DNA of 64,000 nt from contig JALBUN010000004.1 of assembly GCA_025174535.1 (NCBI GenBank), positions 372,001-436,000 of the forward strand, given 5' to 3'. The notes below the pieces were generated by a model. That model did not search any database and was not told where the DNA came from. It saw nothing but the letters and a program-made list of their open reading frames with translations. Positions 34,470 through 46,259 of this stretch are shown here, in pieces. Made by a program: the position numbers and the translations under genes. Position 1 is the stretch's first letter. Each line of letters begins with the position of its first letter. This stretch comes from Cantharellus purpuraceus. Its lineage: Eukaryota > Basidiomycota > Agaricomycetes > Cantharellales > Hydnaceae.

Positions 34470-35275
34470 GTGAAGTCCGGAAAATGCCGTTGTGAACCGC
34501 AGCTCAAGCAACTTCTCCCACTCCCAACTGATGCCGGTGTGTACTTTCTATCCTTTGACGTTGCTCTGCAACCAAGTTCGTGCCTAATAATACCAGAGAT
34601 AAGATTGCTTCACACCATGGTGCCAGCCCCACCCAGCCGCAGCCATAGCTTGTTATTATCCCCTCTCAAACATTTGGACAAGCACATGATAGTCTGCTTT
34701 TACTCTGTGTCAAATTCTATCCAACGAGGTGGCATCAATTTGGAAAATCGGCATACTCGCCTAGATTTGAGAAATCTACGCTCTGAATACCCAGCACTAC
34801 TCCGTAATCGAAGCGTGGAAAACGAACATCTAGCTGTCGCCACCACCTCGCACTTTCGAGAACTAAAGATCCCTCAGAAACCCCTTCCTCCAACCTCAGA
34901 AGGTACGCTAAGTTTACATCGCAGTACACCCCTTCCCCATGTTTTTGCGTAGAATGCTGCATGTCACGTTGCGAATTGTGCGTGCATGATCTATATATCA
35001 CGTCACTGCAACGTTATCGTCAGGATGTGATGGAGTTTCGTAAAAACCTTACAGAGATGCGTATGTCATCTCAGGAATGGCCAAAGGGAATTAGACTCGA
35101 TGCCGTCAGTGGTGATATTGTCATGGACAAGGAAGAATACGCTGCTACCGAGGATGCCAAGCGTGCCTTCCAGGTTATGAACCACACTGAGGATAGACCG
35201 GATTGGAAAACGAAAGATGCATTGTTTGAGGCGACAAAGTTGGTTCTATGGGTCTTAAGGGGTTGCAGAGGGTAA
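34470..35275 (+). CDS. Oxidoreductase-like (OXLD1-type) Cys-motif protein
   Basis: Two exons are secure at the 3' side: up to 34902, then 34953-35275. Across this splice the protein reads LPPTSEECCMSRCELCVHDL. This is the Pro-rich lead plus CC...C..C...DLY signature of the small oxidoreductase-like domain found in many eukaryotes, often in mitochondria. The rest is acidic and helical (AATEDAKRAFQVM). The 5' end is not settled: in-frame ATGs exist at 34470 and 34617, and an intron may interrupt this part. A mitochondrial targeting peptide is likely for the family but I cannot fix it here. The biochemical reaction is not established; the name comes from the domain. Confidence 0.72.
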
Positions 35276-36530
35276 GGTTACACGAGGTAAGAAACACTAA
35301 TTTGGTGCTATACTTCTCCCATCAAAGCTCGCATACGAACCAGAAGACTAGGCTAAATCTCCCCTGTGAACTGCCCCTCCACATAGAGACAAAACGATAA
35401 GCAGCTCAGCACTAAGAATTTCTGGCGTAACTGAGTACATGGCCACAACAAGATGCTCATCCTGAGGTGCTGTTTTCCTCATTAGCTGCGATTTTGGAGT
35501 TTTCAGTTAAGGATCTCTCCATGCAATGACCTCAAGCAGGATACGTCGCTCAAGCCCATTTATAGCCAACCCGGGGGTCGTCCTCATCGCTGCACCTACG
35601 GCGTTTTGGATCTATAGGCAATTTACTTTAAGCTAAATGGATCACTCCATAATGTGAGAGGCAACCACGAGGGACCTTCATTCTGAGCGGGATAACAGTG
35701 GCACTAGACTGACAAGATTAGGGTCTCGATATGCACAGCAACATATACAATTTGCCGTCACTAGCTTCCTGGACCCCTGGCATGGCGAGCCCAAGATCTC
35801 ACCAGTAATTGATTTTTGCATACCCAAATCATTCATCTACGTCAACATAGGTAGTCATAGAAAGTCTACAGACTACTCCGCATGTCGGTTGCACGGTTTG
35901 TCCTCTCGTGTCTGACCTCAAAGTCACACGTTCTGTGAGACAAGAATCGCTAGATCTGCATCATCTGGTGATTTGCAGTGGATCACGGCAAGATAGACAG
36001 ACTCTTGTCAATGAGTTTAGGTTCGTATTTTCAATGCAAATATACTAAGAACGCTTGTATGTTGACTGCTATATGACTAGTACTGACGTGACCAATTGCT
36101 CACCCACTATACCGACACAGAATGTCACCAACGAATACCTGAGTCTCTTAAACGTCAAAATGTAGTCTTCACCTACTTTGATGAACGATAAAAGTACATA
36201 AGAGCCGGAAGCAATTTAGACGACAGCGTGCACAGGACACAGAACCGATGGTGAGAAAAGAACATGGCGACAGTGGCGTCGACAACGATGAATAGACAGT
36301 AAACCCGAGGACATGCTTTCTGCGGCAGCGCGCTGATGTGGCGTCGGCTCTCCCGTGATGATTCCGAGGACAAACTGGACCTATGATGTATCTGTTGCCA
36401 CGCGTATGGAAGATAAGCATGCTGTCACACATAGGAACACGAGGTCATTGAATGTGGAAGCTAGCGAGCGCTGTCTTGAGTCATGATTAACTGGTTAATT
36501 TAACCATTGAAGTCTTCTTCCGGCGAACAT
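35276..36530. other. Gene-poor region
   Basis: No coding region is supported; all frames are broken often. The only longer open frame (36169-36432, minus) has no family motif. Confidence 0.5.
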
Positions 36531-36534
36531 GTTA

Positions 36535-36765
36535 CTTCCTCGAGGCTCTGACGAAGATCATACGACTCGCCCTCAACGTGGACTCCTATGGGTCCACGAC
36601 TCGGCAGGCCATAAACAATTTTCTAGCGCTTACTGGAGTTCACGCTCTTTCTGCTGAACTCCAGGTAAGCAATCCGTAGTATTCTGCCAACACATTAGTA
36701 TTTAATACACGCTCTTTCTGCTGAACTCCAGCCTCCGCCTGCCTAAGTTGTTAGGCTCAAGCTCA
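36535..36765 (+). mobile_element. LTR relic related to the copia-type element at 61.9 kb
   Basis: Blocks match about 61905-62145 in the same order and orientation: GCCCTCAACGTGGAC, TATGGGTCCACG, TTTCTAGCGCTTACTGGAGT, two copies of CTGAACTCCAG about 75 bases apart, then GTTGTTAGG. No element coding sequence follows, so it is a solo LTR or the end of a deleted copy. It is much more GC-rich than the other copy, mainly through C/G against T/A differences. Confidence 0.7.
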
Positions 36766-37041
36766 AGCTCAAGCTCAACCTTCACGCTCAATTGCCACTA
36801 TGCGATTTCGCCGCCTTACACGAATCCCTTTCTTCCGCCATATTTAGCTTCGTTTCATCGTGGACATACGCAAATACTTGCCACGTCTCATCACTGATGC
36901 GCCGTTGAGCAAGCATGTTCTCTATATAGCCTGTCCTGTTCCCATGAAAGACGGGGATGTTATTAATTGCACCGTGGCCACACTCACGCAGTACAAGGAG
37001 AAGCAAAGTCCACATCATGAGCACGAATTCTTACTCGCTGC

Positions 37042-37639
37042 GTGGTCATCGACTGCGACGGTGTGCCATGCACCATCAACATGAGGATTGAGAGGTTGAT
37101 TACACACGACCTACCGAATTTGAACCCTACTTTAGCTCAAGCCGCCCTTCTGGACGTCGTCTCGATTTCCGGACTGTCTGGCAACGACTTCGTATCACGA
37201 GATGCATGCGAAATCATCGAGACGCTGACTTTCTCCTCACTACCGCTATCACATTTCAGTCGATTCCTTCTTCTTACCAATGATGGCGAATCTTGTCAGC
37301 TTCCAGGATACCAGTGCTCCTGGTATTGCTGGATCATTAAAAAGGCGTCCACGGAGCTGTGGGGGGGGGGGGGGTAGCGCAACGGCTGGAGCAGCCAGGA
37401 AATCGGATGGGCAGTCTAGATTTAGTCCTAGTAAGCTTGAATGCGTTTCGACATCGCTTCGGAGGCTACTAAAACTTTACCGTACCTTGCCGCCTCGTCA
37501 GGACGTGTGGGTGGACGCAGGGCAAGTGGCGCTCGTAAGGGCGATAGAATTGCAGCAGGCACTAGCAAGGGAGCGGACAGCACGAATTGCATTAGAAGCG
37601 AGAATCGAACACCTGGAGGCCCAACTAGTGATGGAGTGA
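37042..37639 (+). CDS. Hypothetical protein, weak gene model
   Basis: Two overlapping open frames exist. The first (37042-37377) reads into a run of about 16 G near 37360-37376. The second (to 37639) contains RQDVWVDAGQVALVRAIE and a charged heptad-like helix (ARIALEARIEHLEAQLVM) before the stop. A frame change at the G run, or an intron before it, would be needed to link them. I recognise no family. It may be a small coiled-coil protein or a pseudogene. Confidence 0.3.
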
Positions 37640-38377
37640 TAAAAGCAACGTACTAGACCAGAGCTAATTTTCAGCTTACATACCATTTGTTGTATGTTAA
37701 ATACAAGCATAGTGTTTTTGTAATCCTGCTCTCACTCTCTTACATTGGGTAAATACGCCTCGAAATTCAATCCTGTTGATTGCCCTGATATCAGATAATG
37801 AAGAATATGAAACTTATGAGCCTCACTTCTGCAATATATTTTCCCAGGTGCACTTTAGTCGATGTTCATTATCCTATCATGTGTGCTCTCTTGGTCCCCT
37901 TACAACCCACAGAAGGAAGGAAGTGTTGTACTCACAGTAAATGCCAATAAACAATAGTTCATGTCCCAGAGAAACCTCGCTTATTCCACAAGTTAGTATG
38001 TATTATCTTCAAATTCTTACTTAATATACCAAAGACAGTTGGTAGCCGCAGCGTTTCAGGCAAGGTCTTTTCGACTAGGGCCGACATTCTTGTCCTTAGC
38101 ATATAGAGGTGATGGCGTTGGATAACAGGATGGAAGTGTAGCTGTGGCCCATAACACTTCGCGTATAAGATACACTCTTGTCTACTTGTCTGACATCATT
38201 GCTTGGAAGCAGGCCCACCAAGGTGGCCTATTCAATTCCTCCCCGGATGGGATACGAACTTAGCAGTCCTGCGATGTCACCATGCTTCGTCGTGTGAAAT
38301 TCCGTCCAAGTCTTTCGTATCATGTGCCTGTCTGAAAGCACCTACTCTAATAATGAGAATCATGGTTCTCAAGTTGG
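37640..38377. other. Intergenic region
   Basis: AT-rich and closed in all frames; 3' flank of the minus-strand glomulin/Ybp1-like gene. Confidence 0.5.
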
Positions 38378-40436
38378 TTACCGCAACAACACAACCGCAG
38401 CGTCAACACGCTCCAGTGACGTTTCCAGGCTTGCGATGGGCATGAGAGTATGTGGATCTATAGAATAACAAACCCAACTCCGTGAGAATCCCAATAAAAA
38501 GCAAAAGTGAACCATTACCTTCCAACCAAGATGGATCTTCCAGCCATGTCATAAGAGCCTTTCGTAACGGGGACAATAATCCGCTCTCTACCGTACGCAG
38601 CATATCGCGATCACATATTCCCGTCTGCGTCCCCCAGACGTGTCAAATCGGCGCAGGCGGATGAACAAAAGTACGAATATGACGCTCACGGAATTAGCTG
38701 TGTCGCGCTTTAACAAGACGTAATAAAATGCAAGGCACTCCGTAAGCCGCGCCGGTTCTGATGATTCCAGAAATTTCTCAAGAGATTGTTTTGTAGGTGA
38801 CCCGAACAAATCTGGTGGGTCTGGTCGAAAAAGCGTGGGACCCAACGCATGGATGAGCGTCGTAGATTTGAATAGCGAGTGTTCATTTCCAGTGGACGTT
38901 GTCGCAGCCAAGAATGCCTCCTTTACAAGGCCTACTGCGGCCACACGCATCTGCGGAAAGGGACTGTTGGTCAGGAGGGACGAAAGGTGTGCGAGGTGTA
39001 CGGGAGGAGGAGCACGAGAAAGGAGTACCGCCAAAGTACGAAAGGCCACGTGGCGGGTGGGTGCGTGTTGATGTGTTGACGCTAACGGTGTGAGAAGGGT
39101 AGCGACTGGGTCTACGATCTCCCGCGGAAGCTCATGGGATGAGGCAGACATAAACACAAGGAGGAGAGCCAACGACTCGTCCATCGCGATATTTTGCTGA
39201 AGAGAAGACGTTATGGTGGGGATGAGCTTCTGAAAGTACTCTGTGGACATAGGGAAAGACGTGGGGTCATCGTGAGCGAGAAGTATGAGCTTTCCGAACG
39301 AGACACGGTCGGCTGTGAGAACCTCCGGCGTCGCTCCAAGCGTTTTAGACAGATCCTTCAGCCGAGCAGTAATTAGACATGCATGGCAGTCCACAGTAGA
39401 CGTATAATAACGAACAACAACATTTCCCATGATTTGCTGTCCTCTTTCAGAGTTGGAGTCTACATTTGTTCGGATGACAAGCCTGGGATTATACATTTCG
39501 AACCTCCGTTGCGCGAGAGAAGCACATATATGGGTCGCACAAGCGGACAAGGTGACATATAGCAGATTCAGGAGCAGAGTCTGTTTTTCAGTGAAAAGTA
39601 ATTCCATTGATCGTGAAAAACAGATGGAGGTACATACTTTGGCAGTATGATTATGTGGATCATCTGCTTGGATATTTCCGGACAACAACCACGGTAGTGT
39701 GAATTGTATCACGCTTACTACAGAGTTTATGATATTTCTGCCATCGTCTACCGTGGCGAGTGGTGAAACTATTTCGACGGCTGCACCTAAATGCGTCAAG
39801 ATTGATTGGAGCATTTCTGCTGGTCGTCTCCTGCGTAACTGAAGCCGGGGGATTGCTTTGAAAATGAAAGGATTACAGGTGGCTCGTATCAGAATGTTTA
39901 GACATGGAACACCGCTCACAGTCGCGACATATTGCCAACAGCCGCGTTAATTGCATAATAATTTTCTGATTAGATTGTTCACCATCTCGCACAGACCTCT
40001 CGAGTCTTTCCAGTGCTTCTTGAACATAAATGATAGTTTCTTTGGCGTTCCCCTCGCGTGCAATGACTTGTATCATTTCCTGAGTAGAGTCTTCAGTTGA
40101 AGGAACGAGCAATGGAAGCAAATTCAGTGGATCCTGAATCGTTTGTTATATGTATGTCAAGAAGTGAGCATCGGCGGGACCGACCAAAAGTCCCCAGGCT
40201 CCTGCTTCCATCAGAGCCGCGTAGACATCTTTCACAGAATATTTTGGGGCTTGATCCAGTGCTGCGGCAGTAATCAAATGGACTAAGAAAAAAGTCTCAT
40301 CCTGTCACATCATCTACTTGATCAACACTACGAACTCTGTGGCAACAACCTCAGCAGGTATGCGTACATTCTTTTCACCAATCTCGGCTTCTCTCATGGA
40401 GGCGACGAGTTCGGCATGATAGCCATTAGATGACAT
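38378..40436 (-). CDS. Glomulin/YAP1-binding (DUF1760-type) helical repeat protein
   Basis: Exons run from ATG 40436 (MSSNGYHAELVASMREAEIG) to the stop at 38378-38380 (SLERVDAAVVLLR). The middle shows the alpha-solenoid typical of fungal Ybp1/Ybp2 and animal glomulin: FGKLILLAHDDPTSFPMS, LIPTITSSLQQNIAMDESLA, FPQMRVAAVGLVKEAFLAA and LIHALGPTLFRPDPPDLF. Yeast relatives bind Yap1 in the oxidative stress response or act at kinetochores, and glomulin binds Rbx1 of cullin ligases; which role applies here is not readable. Joins at about 38694/38596, 38540/38458 and 39932/39859 keep the frame. The intron after the first exon is the one I could not place exactly. Confidence 0.75.
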
Positions 40437-40840
40437 CGAAAGGTCTGCGTGAATCCACTAGGTTCAGAATAATACTTTAAACGAATTCACAGCCGTTCGA
40501 CATGTACGATGAGACAAAGGGTAGAATCGAGAGGAACTCCGCCCGAGGAGATAGCAGCTGCTAATCGCCGAATTCTCGGGACTTCTAATGGCTGGTCGTG
40601 CACTCGTGGACGAGTCCATCGTTTGGCATGCTAGTAGTGCTGTTGGCTGCCTGCTAAATATTATTTCTCAGTGCTTGACTTTACCACGCAGCATATCAGT
40701 ACGTGGGCCTCGAATCGTGGGGCTCACCGAATCGACGCTCACGTATTTATGTGCGTTCGATTCGAGACACGCTCAGATTCAAGAAGGGGGAAGCTCGCGC
40801 AGCTTAGCCATCCAAGACTTCTTTTCAAATCATTTATATA

Positions 40841-41850
40841 TCAACCTCTGAAACCCATCCGCTGCCTCTCTCTCGCTTGCTGCTCTTTCCCCACCTTCAC
40901 ATACTCTGCACCATCATCACCGCTAGAGTCTAAACTCCGTGGTGGATCATCGACATCGTCTGACATGACAGTCCGACGATCCTGCGGACTCCGTGTCGCA
41001 CTCGTTGGGACTCGCCGAGGCTTTGGCTGAACCAAATTTCCCTTTTCACCCCCCAGTCGCTGGCATGCCTCTTGCATTTTTGAATGTAGGGGCTCCGGTA
41101 GTCCAAACTTGCAGACATGAGGCAATACTCGAGTGTGAAATACCCGATGTGCCACCGAGCCACCCTATATCAGATAGATGCATTGAGCAACAGCCCTGGA
41201 ACTTCAGTGCTCATATGAAATCCGCACAAATTGATGAAAAATGCCGCCAATGACTCCTTCCACAGTAGCACCCCGTACTTTATACAGCCCCGAACTGCGC
41301 AACACCGTATCTGGCGACTGCGCTTGGAGGAGGTCCACCTCCGCGATGGCCGGTGTCCACCGCATGATCCGCTCCAACTCCCATGCTGCTCCGACATGTT
41401 CACCCAACATGTAGGTATTGAGCAGCTTCTCCGATATGTCGTCGTATGACTCGGTTAAGGGTTTCACTTGGCCTCCAGCACTTAGCGAAGAGGGACGTAG
41501 CCGACTCGATGGTGGAATCGGTGCATTTTTGGAAGGGGTATGAGAGCGTGGGGATAAAGTGCATTCGTGTAAGAAGAGGAGGAGGTATGTGTGCAGTACG
41601 CGCCGGCCCACAAAGCCAAGTCGCCCATTATGTCCGTGGACACCCCGTTCCCAACTTACGTGGGTGGTCATTCGCTGTGCGACATCCAAAGGAAACTCCA
41701 GTGGAGGGAATAATTTGCGCAGGTATTCTATGAGGTCTGTAGGGTCGACATTGATAGGGTTTACGGGAGAACGACCAGAATGATGTGGTCGTGGTGACTG
41801 TTGCGGGTGGGAGGAGCTTCCTTCAGTGACCTGAGAAACTAGACGAGCAT
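40841..41850 (-). CDS. MRPL3: Mitochondrial large-subunit ribosomal protein mL44-like (RNase III fold)
   Basis: Spliced blocks in order are PTDLIEYLRKLFPPLEFP, AQRMTTHVSWERGVHGHNGR, FVGRRVLHTYLLLFLH, LLNTYMLGEHVGAAWELERI, SGLYKVRGATVEGVIGGIFH, then after an intron GGSVAHRVFHTRVLPHV. This is the degenerate RNase III-like domain of mL44, a structural protein of the mitochondrial large subunit. The last part (after PLHSKMQEACQRLGG) is a polar tail to the stop at 40841. The true first exon, with the mitochondrial presequence, is not resolved; coding similarity fades near 41850. The catalytic acidic residues of real RNase III do not stand out, which fits a ribosomal role. Confidence 0.78.
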
Positions 41851-42545
41851 TGCCATGTCATGATCAGTCTAATTAGATGCAAGCGAGTGTCCATGAAAAC
41901 GCGTACATCTGCGAGCATGCCTGCGAAAGGGGAATGGACATGGCTTTTTGGCTGTCTTATGGGCGGATGCATGAAGGAGAGACAGACATTGTCGAGCCGT
42001 CGAACCCAGTCGCATTTTGTGCGAGCGCAAGTATAAAGAGTCCAAACGCGCCCTTCAGACGAAAAGTAAATTTCTGTCGCAGGTTCCCAAAAACTCGGCG
42101 CCTCCAACCATATCCAGCGCTTCACCGTATGCAAGCCAAGTGCATGCTTATTTGAAACAGACCTTCATCGTGTATGTTCCTCGTCATTTTGTCGTAGACG
42201 AAAATTGGTACTAAAAATTTGAACTGCAGCAAACAGATAACAACTCTGATATGAGACAATTGCGGGTCATGTTTCCAAGACTTCACTGGAGAAGACCATA
42301 CACATTATATAAATCACACCGTCATAACATATATTGAAGTGTTTCACAGGGGCCTTATATAGATACCCGATCGTTGGAAGATTCCAAGTACAAAGTGGTC
42401 TTCAAGTTTAGTGATATCCTGATAGTATCCACGTGCCTATTTACTTGTCTAAGCTGTGAATAATGCCCTTGCGAGAACAGAAAGGTGAAGGCTTGTTATT
42501 ATATCATCGCGTGTACATAGATGAAATTACGATACATAACGTTGT
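41851..42545. other. Intergenic region, may hold the first exon of the mL44-like gene
   Basis: A minus-strand open frame at 41823-42134 could supply the 5' end of the neighbour, but I see no family similarity in it. The rest (42150-42545) is AT-rich and closed. Confidence 0.4.
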
Positions 42546-44262
42546 TCATTTAAATGCCTTGTCCAGTCGCACGATTGCCCTTCGCGTACCATCTTCGAGT
42601 CTGATCCACGTGTCCACGCCGCCGGTGATATTGTTGGCAGAGAAAACGAAGTCGCGAACGCCATGACCCCAGTCAGGAGAGTCGTACCCTCCGTATCTGC
42701 ACAGCAATTACCTACATCAAAATTGGTACCATGTGAAATAAACACCAACGCTCACCCAGCATGTTTGTCGAAGCAGAAAACGACGTTTTTGCCTGGATCA
42801 CGAGTGCACCATTCATTCCCGTGATCTACATGGAAAACAGAGATCGCGTCTGATCCTCTGTAACAGCCAGGCTACTAACCGTGCCCTGAAACTATGGCAT
42901 GTATATTCTTGATGTTAGCGTTGACGGAGTCCCAGAATGGCTTATCGTTCCCAGTTCCGTAGAGAGTCGTGTTGAACGTAGACTGTGTCGAGCCTGAATC
43001 CAGAGGTTCGTCCGCTGTATTTCCACCGTCCAGCTTGTATAAATAACGATACCAGCGGGACTCAGACGACGTTACTGACCGTTGAGGCCAGGATCTTGTG
43101 TGCTATTCAGCGTTTCTGAGAGATTTTGCACGACATTTCTACACGGGAGCTGGGTGAAATCGCGGACGAAAGAATGTGGTCTTTACGTACGGCGGGATAT
43201 GCACGAACACCAAGGCAGCTGGATCATAACTTGGCCCCCATGCGCGTTCCATCACTTTCGTCTCGGACGCAATCCATTCGGCTACTGAGCGATCCACCCA
43301 GTCTGGAAGTTGGGTGCCGTCGGCCCTGATTCCACCTACGGGAAGTAGTTGCGTTAGTCAGAGCTTAGGGAGGGGGCGTATGTCCCATAGCGAGGGTGGC
43401 AATCGCACCTCGAGAATCAAAGAACCACAGAACAAGTGCTGGCGCTCTATCAGACTCGTGTTTGTAAATCTGAAAGAAAACCCGGATAGGCTATGAAGTT
43501 ATGGGTCGTTCGTGATGGCATACCGGTACCCAGTAATTTCCAGGACCACCCTCGCCCCCAACTCCAGGTGGAGCAACGCGTGTGTAGCTCAGTGGTGCTA
43601 CGAGTTGTTCGCGCTCTATTTCTGCCAGGTGGGTGATGTTGACATTGTTGTCATGGTTCTAGTTGGGCATTAACAGATTAGCTGATTAGTGCATGAAATT
43701 GTAATGTATCATGTACACCGTGAGTCGAAGAGAAGGGGATACGAGCATCATTTAACGGCGCAACAATTTCGTCAATCAGGGTAGTCGCGTTCTCGCGGAA
43801 TGTGTCTTAGGTGATCCTAAGCGGCCTTTCGATAATTTACTCGAAGAAGTGGCTTACTCTCGCCTGTAATGAGATCACCATTGAGGACCCTATTAGGAGG
43901 GTTATCGTCAGCCGTAGCCACCATACAAATGTTTGGACATACACATAATCCGGATGTTCATCACTGAGTACTTTCTTCATTAAAATTGTGCTGTTCTTGT
44001 CTTGGATTGGCCCCCAGTCATCCCAAGGATTTTCACCATAGTGCAAGTCAGAAAAGACCATGATCTTGAATGTTCCTGTCGACGGGTTGAATCTAAGGCG
44101 TGGTTTATTCGGATAGGGGTCCAGTGGGTGGAAAGCTGCATGATCTGACATGTTGACAACATAATATTTAGTGCTGTGAATACAAACCTGGGGCCGCGAG
44201 AGTTGCTTGAAGGCAATAAATGCAATTCCAGAACCATAAGAGGACACCAAGGCCAGAGACAC
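42546..44262 (-). CDS. Calcineurin-like metallophosphoesterase (fungal Dcr2/purple-acid-phosphatase-like)
   Basis: Metal-binding motifs appear in the family order across many short exons: FKIMVFSDLHYGENPWDDWG (the DxH motif), VVLNGDLITGE (GDxx), NHDNNVNITH (the GNHD motif), PGNYWVP, then IHAIVSGH-DHGNEWC (the GHxH motif split by an intron), and FCFDKHAGYGGYDSPDWGHG. The end VDTWIRLEDGTRR to the stop at 42546-42548 is also typical. The enzyme should hydrolyse phosphoesters with two metal ions. N-terminal hydrophobic sequence (LVSSYGSGIAFIAFK) could be a signal peptide, suggesting a secreted or vacuolar enzyme, but the exact first exon is uncertain because another ATG lies at 44366 in another frame. 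Confidence 0.85.
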
Positions 44263-44975
44263 ATATCATGGTGGTAGACAGGGCCGGGCTTGACTCTGGG
44301 TGCCTCAGAATCACCCGAGTGGTAAGGCGAAACTTTTAAACTATGTGGCATACGGCGCACGTGCATGTACTAGATCTCTATAGAAGTGTAGCTGTCACTA
44401 CCGGTATCAGAAGTCATGCCCGCCATCACTTCCGAGCACGTGACCGCTAAAGATAACAGAACCGAAAGTCACCTGGAATTTAGCCGCAGCTGCTGGTGAT
44501 GGTTGTGATTTATTTAGAAACTGACTCGTGGACTGGGAAATGATGTAGCTTAGCCTCTCAGGGTTAGTGACGCTAAAACTCTTCCAACATTCTATAAGGA
44601 AGATGAATTTTTTGAGATCGCTCTAGCACATATTGCATTGAAAATCAAGGCCCTCACACCCCGCCGCCGTCCTCGACATCGCAATATTAGCATGATCGCG
44701 GCAGTGATTATTTGAGGCAAGATCCCTCTCTGAGAAAGACGCGTGGAAGAGATGGGATTGGTCTGAAGGCTGTCAAGTAACATTACTTCTATAAAGTTCC
44801 TGCAGAACTACTCTCCAGAATAAGATAAATTGTATGTGGAGGAAAATAGGCTTCGGCGTAGTCTGGAAGAGAGAGCGGAGTTGTTTCCGCTGGTCGATTA
44901 CGTACGCCAATTTTTATCGCGACAATGGCCACTGAAACGTGTGTCTAATTTCTTCCTCACAACCCTCCACCACTG
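44263..44975. other. Divergent intergenic region
   Basis: Shared promoter side of the metallophosphoesterase (minus) and eIF3g (plus). A possible 5' exon of the former lies near 44260-44366. Nothing else is supported. Confidence 0.5.
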
Positions 44976-46259
44976 ATGAAAGCATACAGCACACTAAAGA
45001 CATCATGGGCTGATGACGTTGATGAACTTGGTGCGTAAAGAAATACTGCTCTCAGAACGCCCAAGCTCATATTTAGTTTAGATCAAGGTCCTAAAAATCC
45101 CGGCACAATACAGGATACCGTCGATGAGAATGGTATTCGTACTATAGTAGAATATACTATCAATGACGAGGGGAAGAAGGTAAAGGTATGTGGTCAGCTT
45201 CAATCATTCCAGCTTATAATCTGCCTGAGCTGGTTTTCAAGGTCACTCGCCGTATAAAACGCACGTTGCAAAAGCAGTTCGTCAACCACACGATTGCAGA
45301 ACGAAAGCAGTGGGCAAAGTTTGGTCAAGAAAAGGGCAACAAGCCTGGACCAGACAGGGCTACTACGACAGTTGGAGAGAACGTCTCCCTCAAACTCAGC
45401 GCCGGGAACAAAGTAGGTTTTGTGCCGATTGGTCAAGGTATACCCTTACTCATTAATGATAGTCAAATGAGCCGGAGCCATCGCAAGAACAACAAATGAA
45501 GAACAGCCTGGCTAACAAGAAGATTGCCTGTCGACTTTGCAAGGGCGAACATTTCACTTCGAAATGTCCTTACAAGGATACCCTAGGGATGCTTGATGGT
45601 GCAGGTGCAGTGTTGCATTCTCCCTCCTCCCATCCGCCTCGTCCACCATTTTGATTCGAGCTGCGATCGCTACAGACACACCACCAGTCGGTGACGACGA
45701 TGCTCCAGCTCCAACGGCAGACGCGCCTGCCCCTGGCACATCTACGGGAAAATATGTACCACCTTCCATGCGTGCCGGTGCCAGTGCTTCCCGTGGCGCT
45801 GGCGAAAGCATGTTCCGTTCAAGGTCGGCACTTTCTTAGCTGCATCCTATGACAACATACTGATTGTTTTGTGCATAGGGAGGATTTACCGACTCTTCGC
45901 GTGACCAACGTGTCTGAAGACACGACCGATAATGATCTTCGAGACCTTTTCGGCACCTTCGGCCGTGTCGCACGCGTGTACATTGGTAGGGACCGCGAAA
46001 CGGGCATTGGCAAGGGATACGCATTTGTGAGTTTTGAGGATCGGGCAGTGGCACAGAAAGCCATGGAGAAAGTTCATGGCATGGGTAAGTGTTCTGTTTT
46101 ATTCACCCGACAGTGTGTGATATCCGCTTCTTGTAGGTTATGACAACCTTATTTTGAATTGCCAGTGGTCCCGTAAGTTTGGTAATCTTCTATGTATCAC
46201 GTCTACTGATTCTTGGACGTGGCTTAGAGCCGAGAGAACAACGTCCAGGAGGGGCATGA
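44976..46259 (+). CDS. TIF35: Translation initiation factor eIF3 subunit G
   Basis: Seven exons join cleanly from ATG 44976 (LKTSWADDVDEL) to the stop at 46257-46259. The middle carries the N-terminal eIF3g domain (VDENGIRTIVEYTINDEGKK, RRIKRTLQKQFVNHTIAERK, WAKFGQEKGNKPGPD). A CCHC zinc finger follows (CRLCKGEHFTSKCPYK). After a Pro/Ala linker (GKYVPPSMR) comes a C-terminal RRM with RNP2 LRVTNVS and RNP1 GKGYAFVSF, ending NCQWSQPREQRPGGA. Domain order and length match the family. It acts in the 43S preinitiation complex in scanning and reinitiation. No breaks are seen. Confidence 0.95.

Noticed and set aside
36788..37024. Open frame just after the LTR relic
   Set aside because: Does not resemble gag or pol and is minus-strand relative to the LTR match.
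41823..42134. Minus-strand frame upstream of the mL44-like gene
   Set aside because: Could be its first exon, but no presequence-like start or conserved residue supports it, so it is not given as coding.
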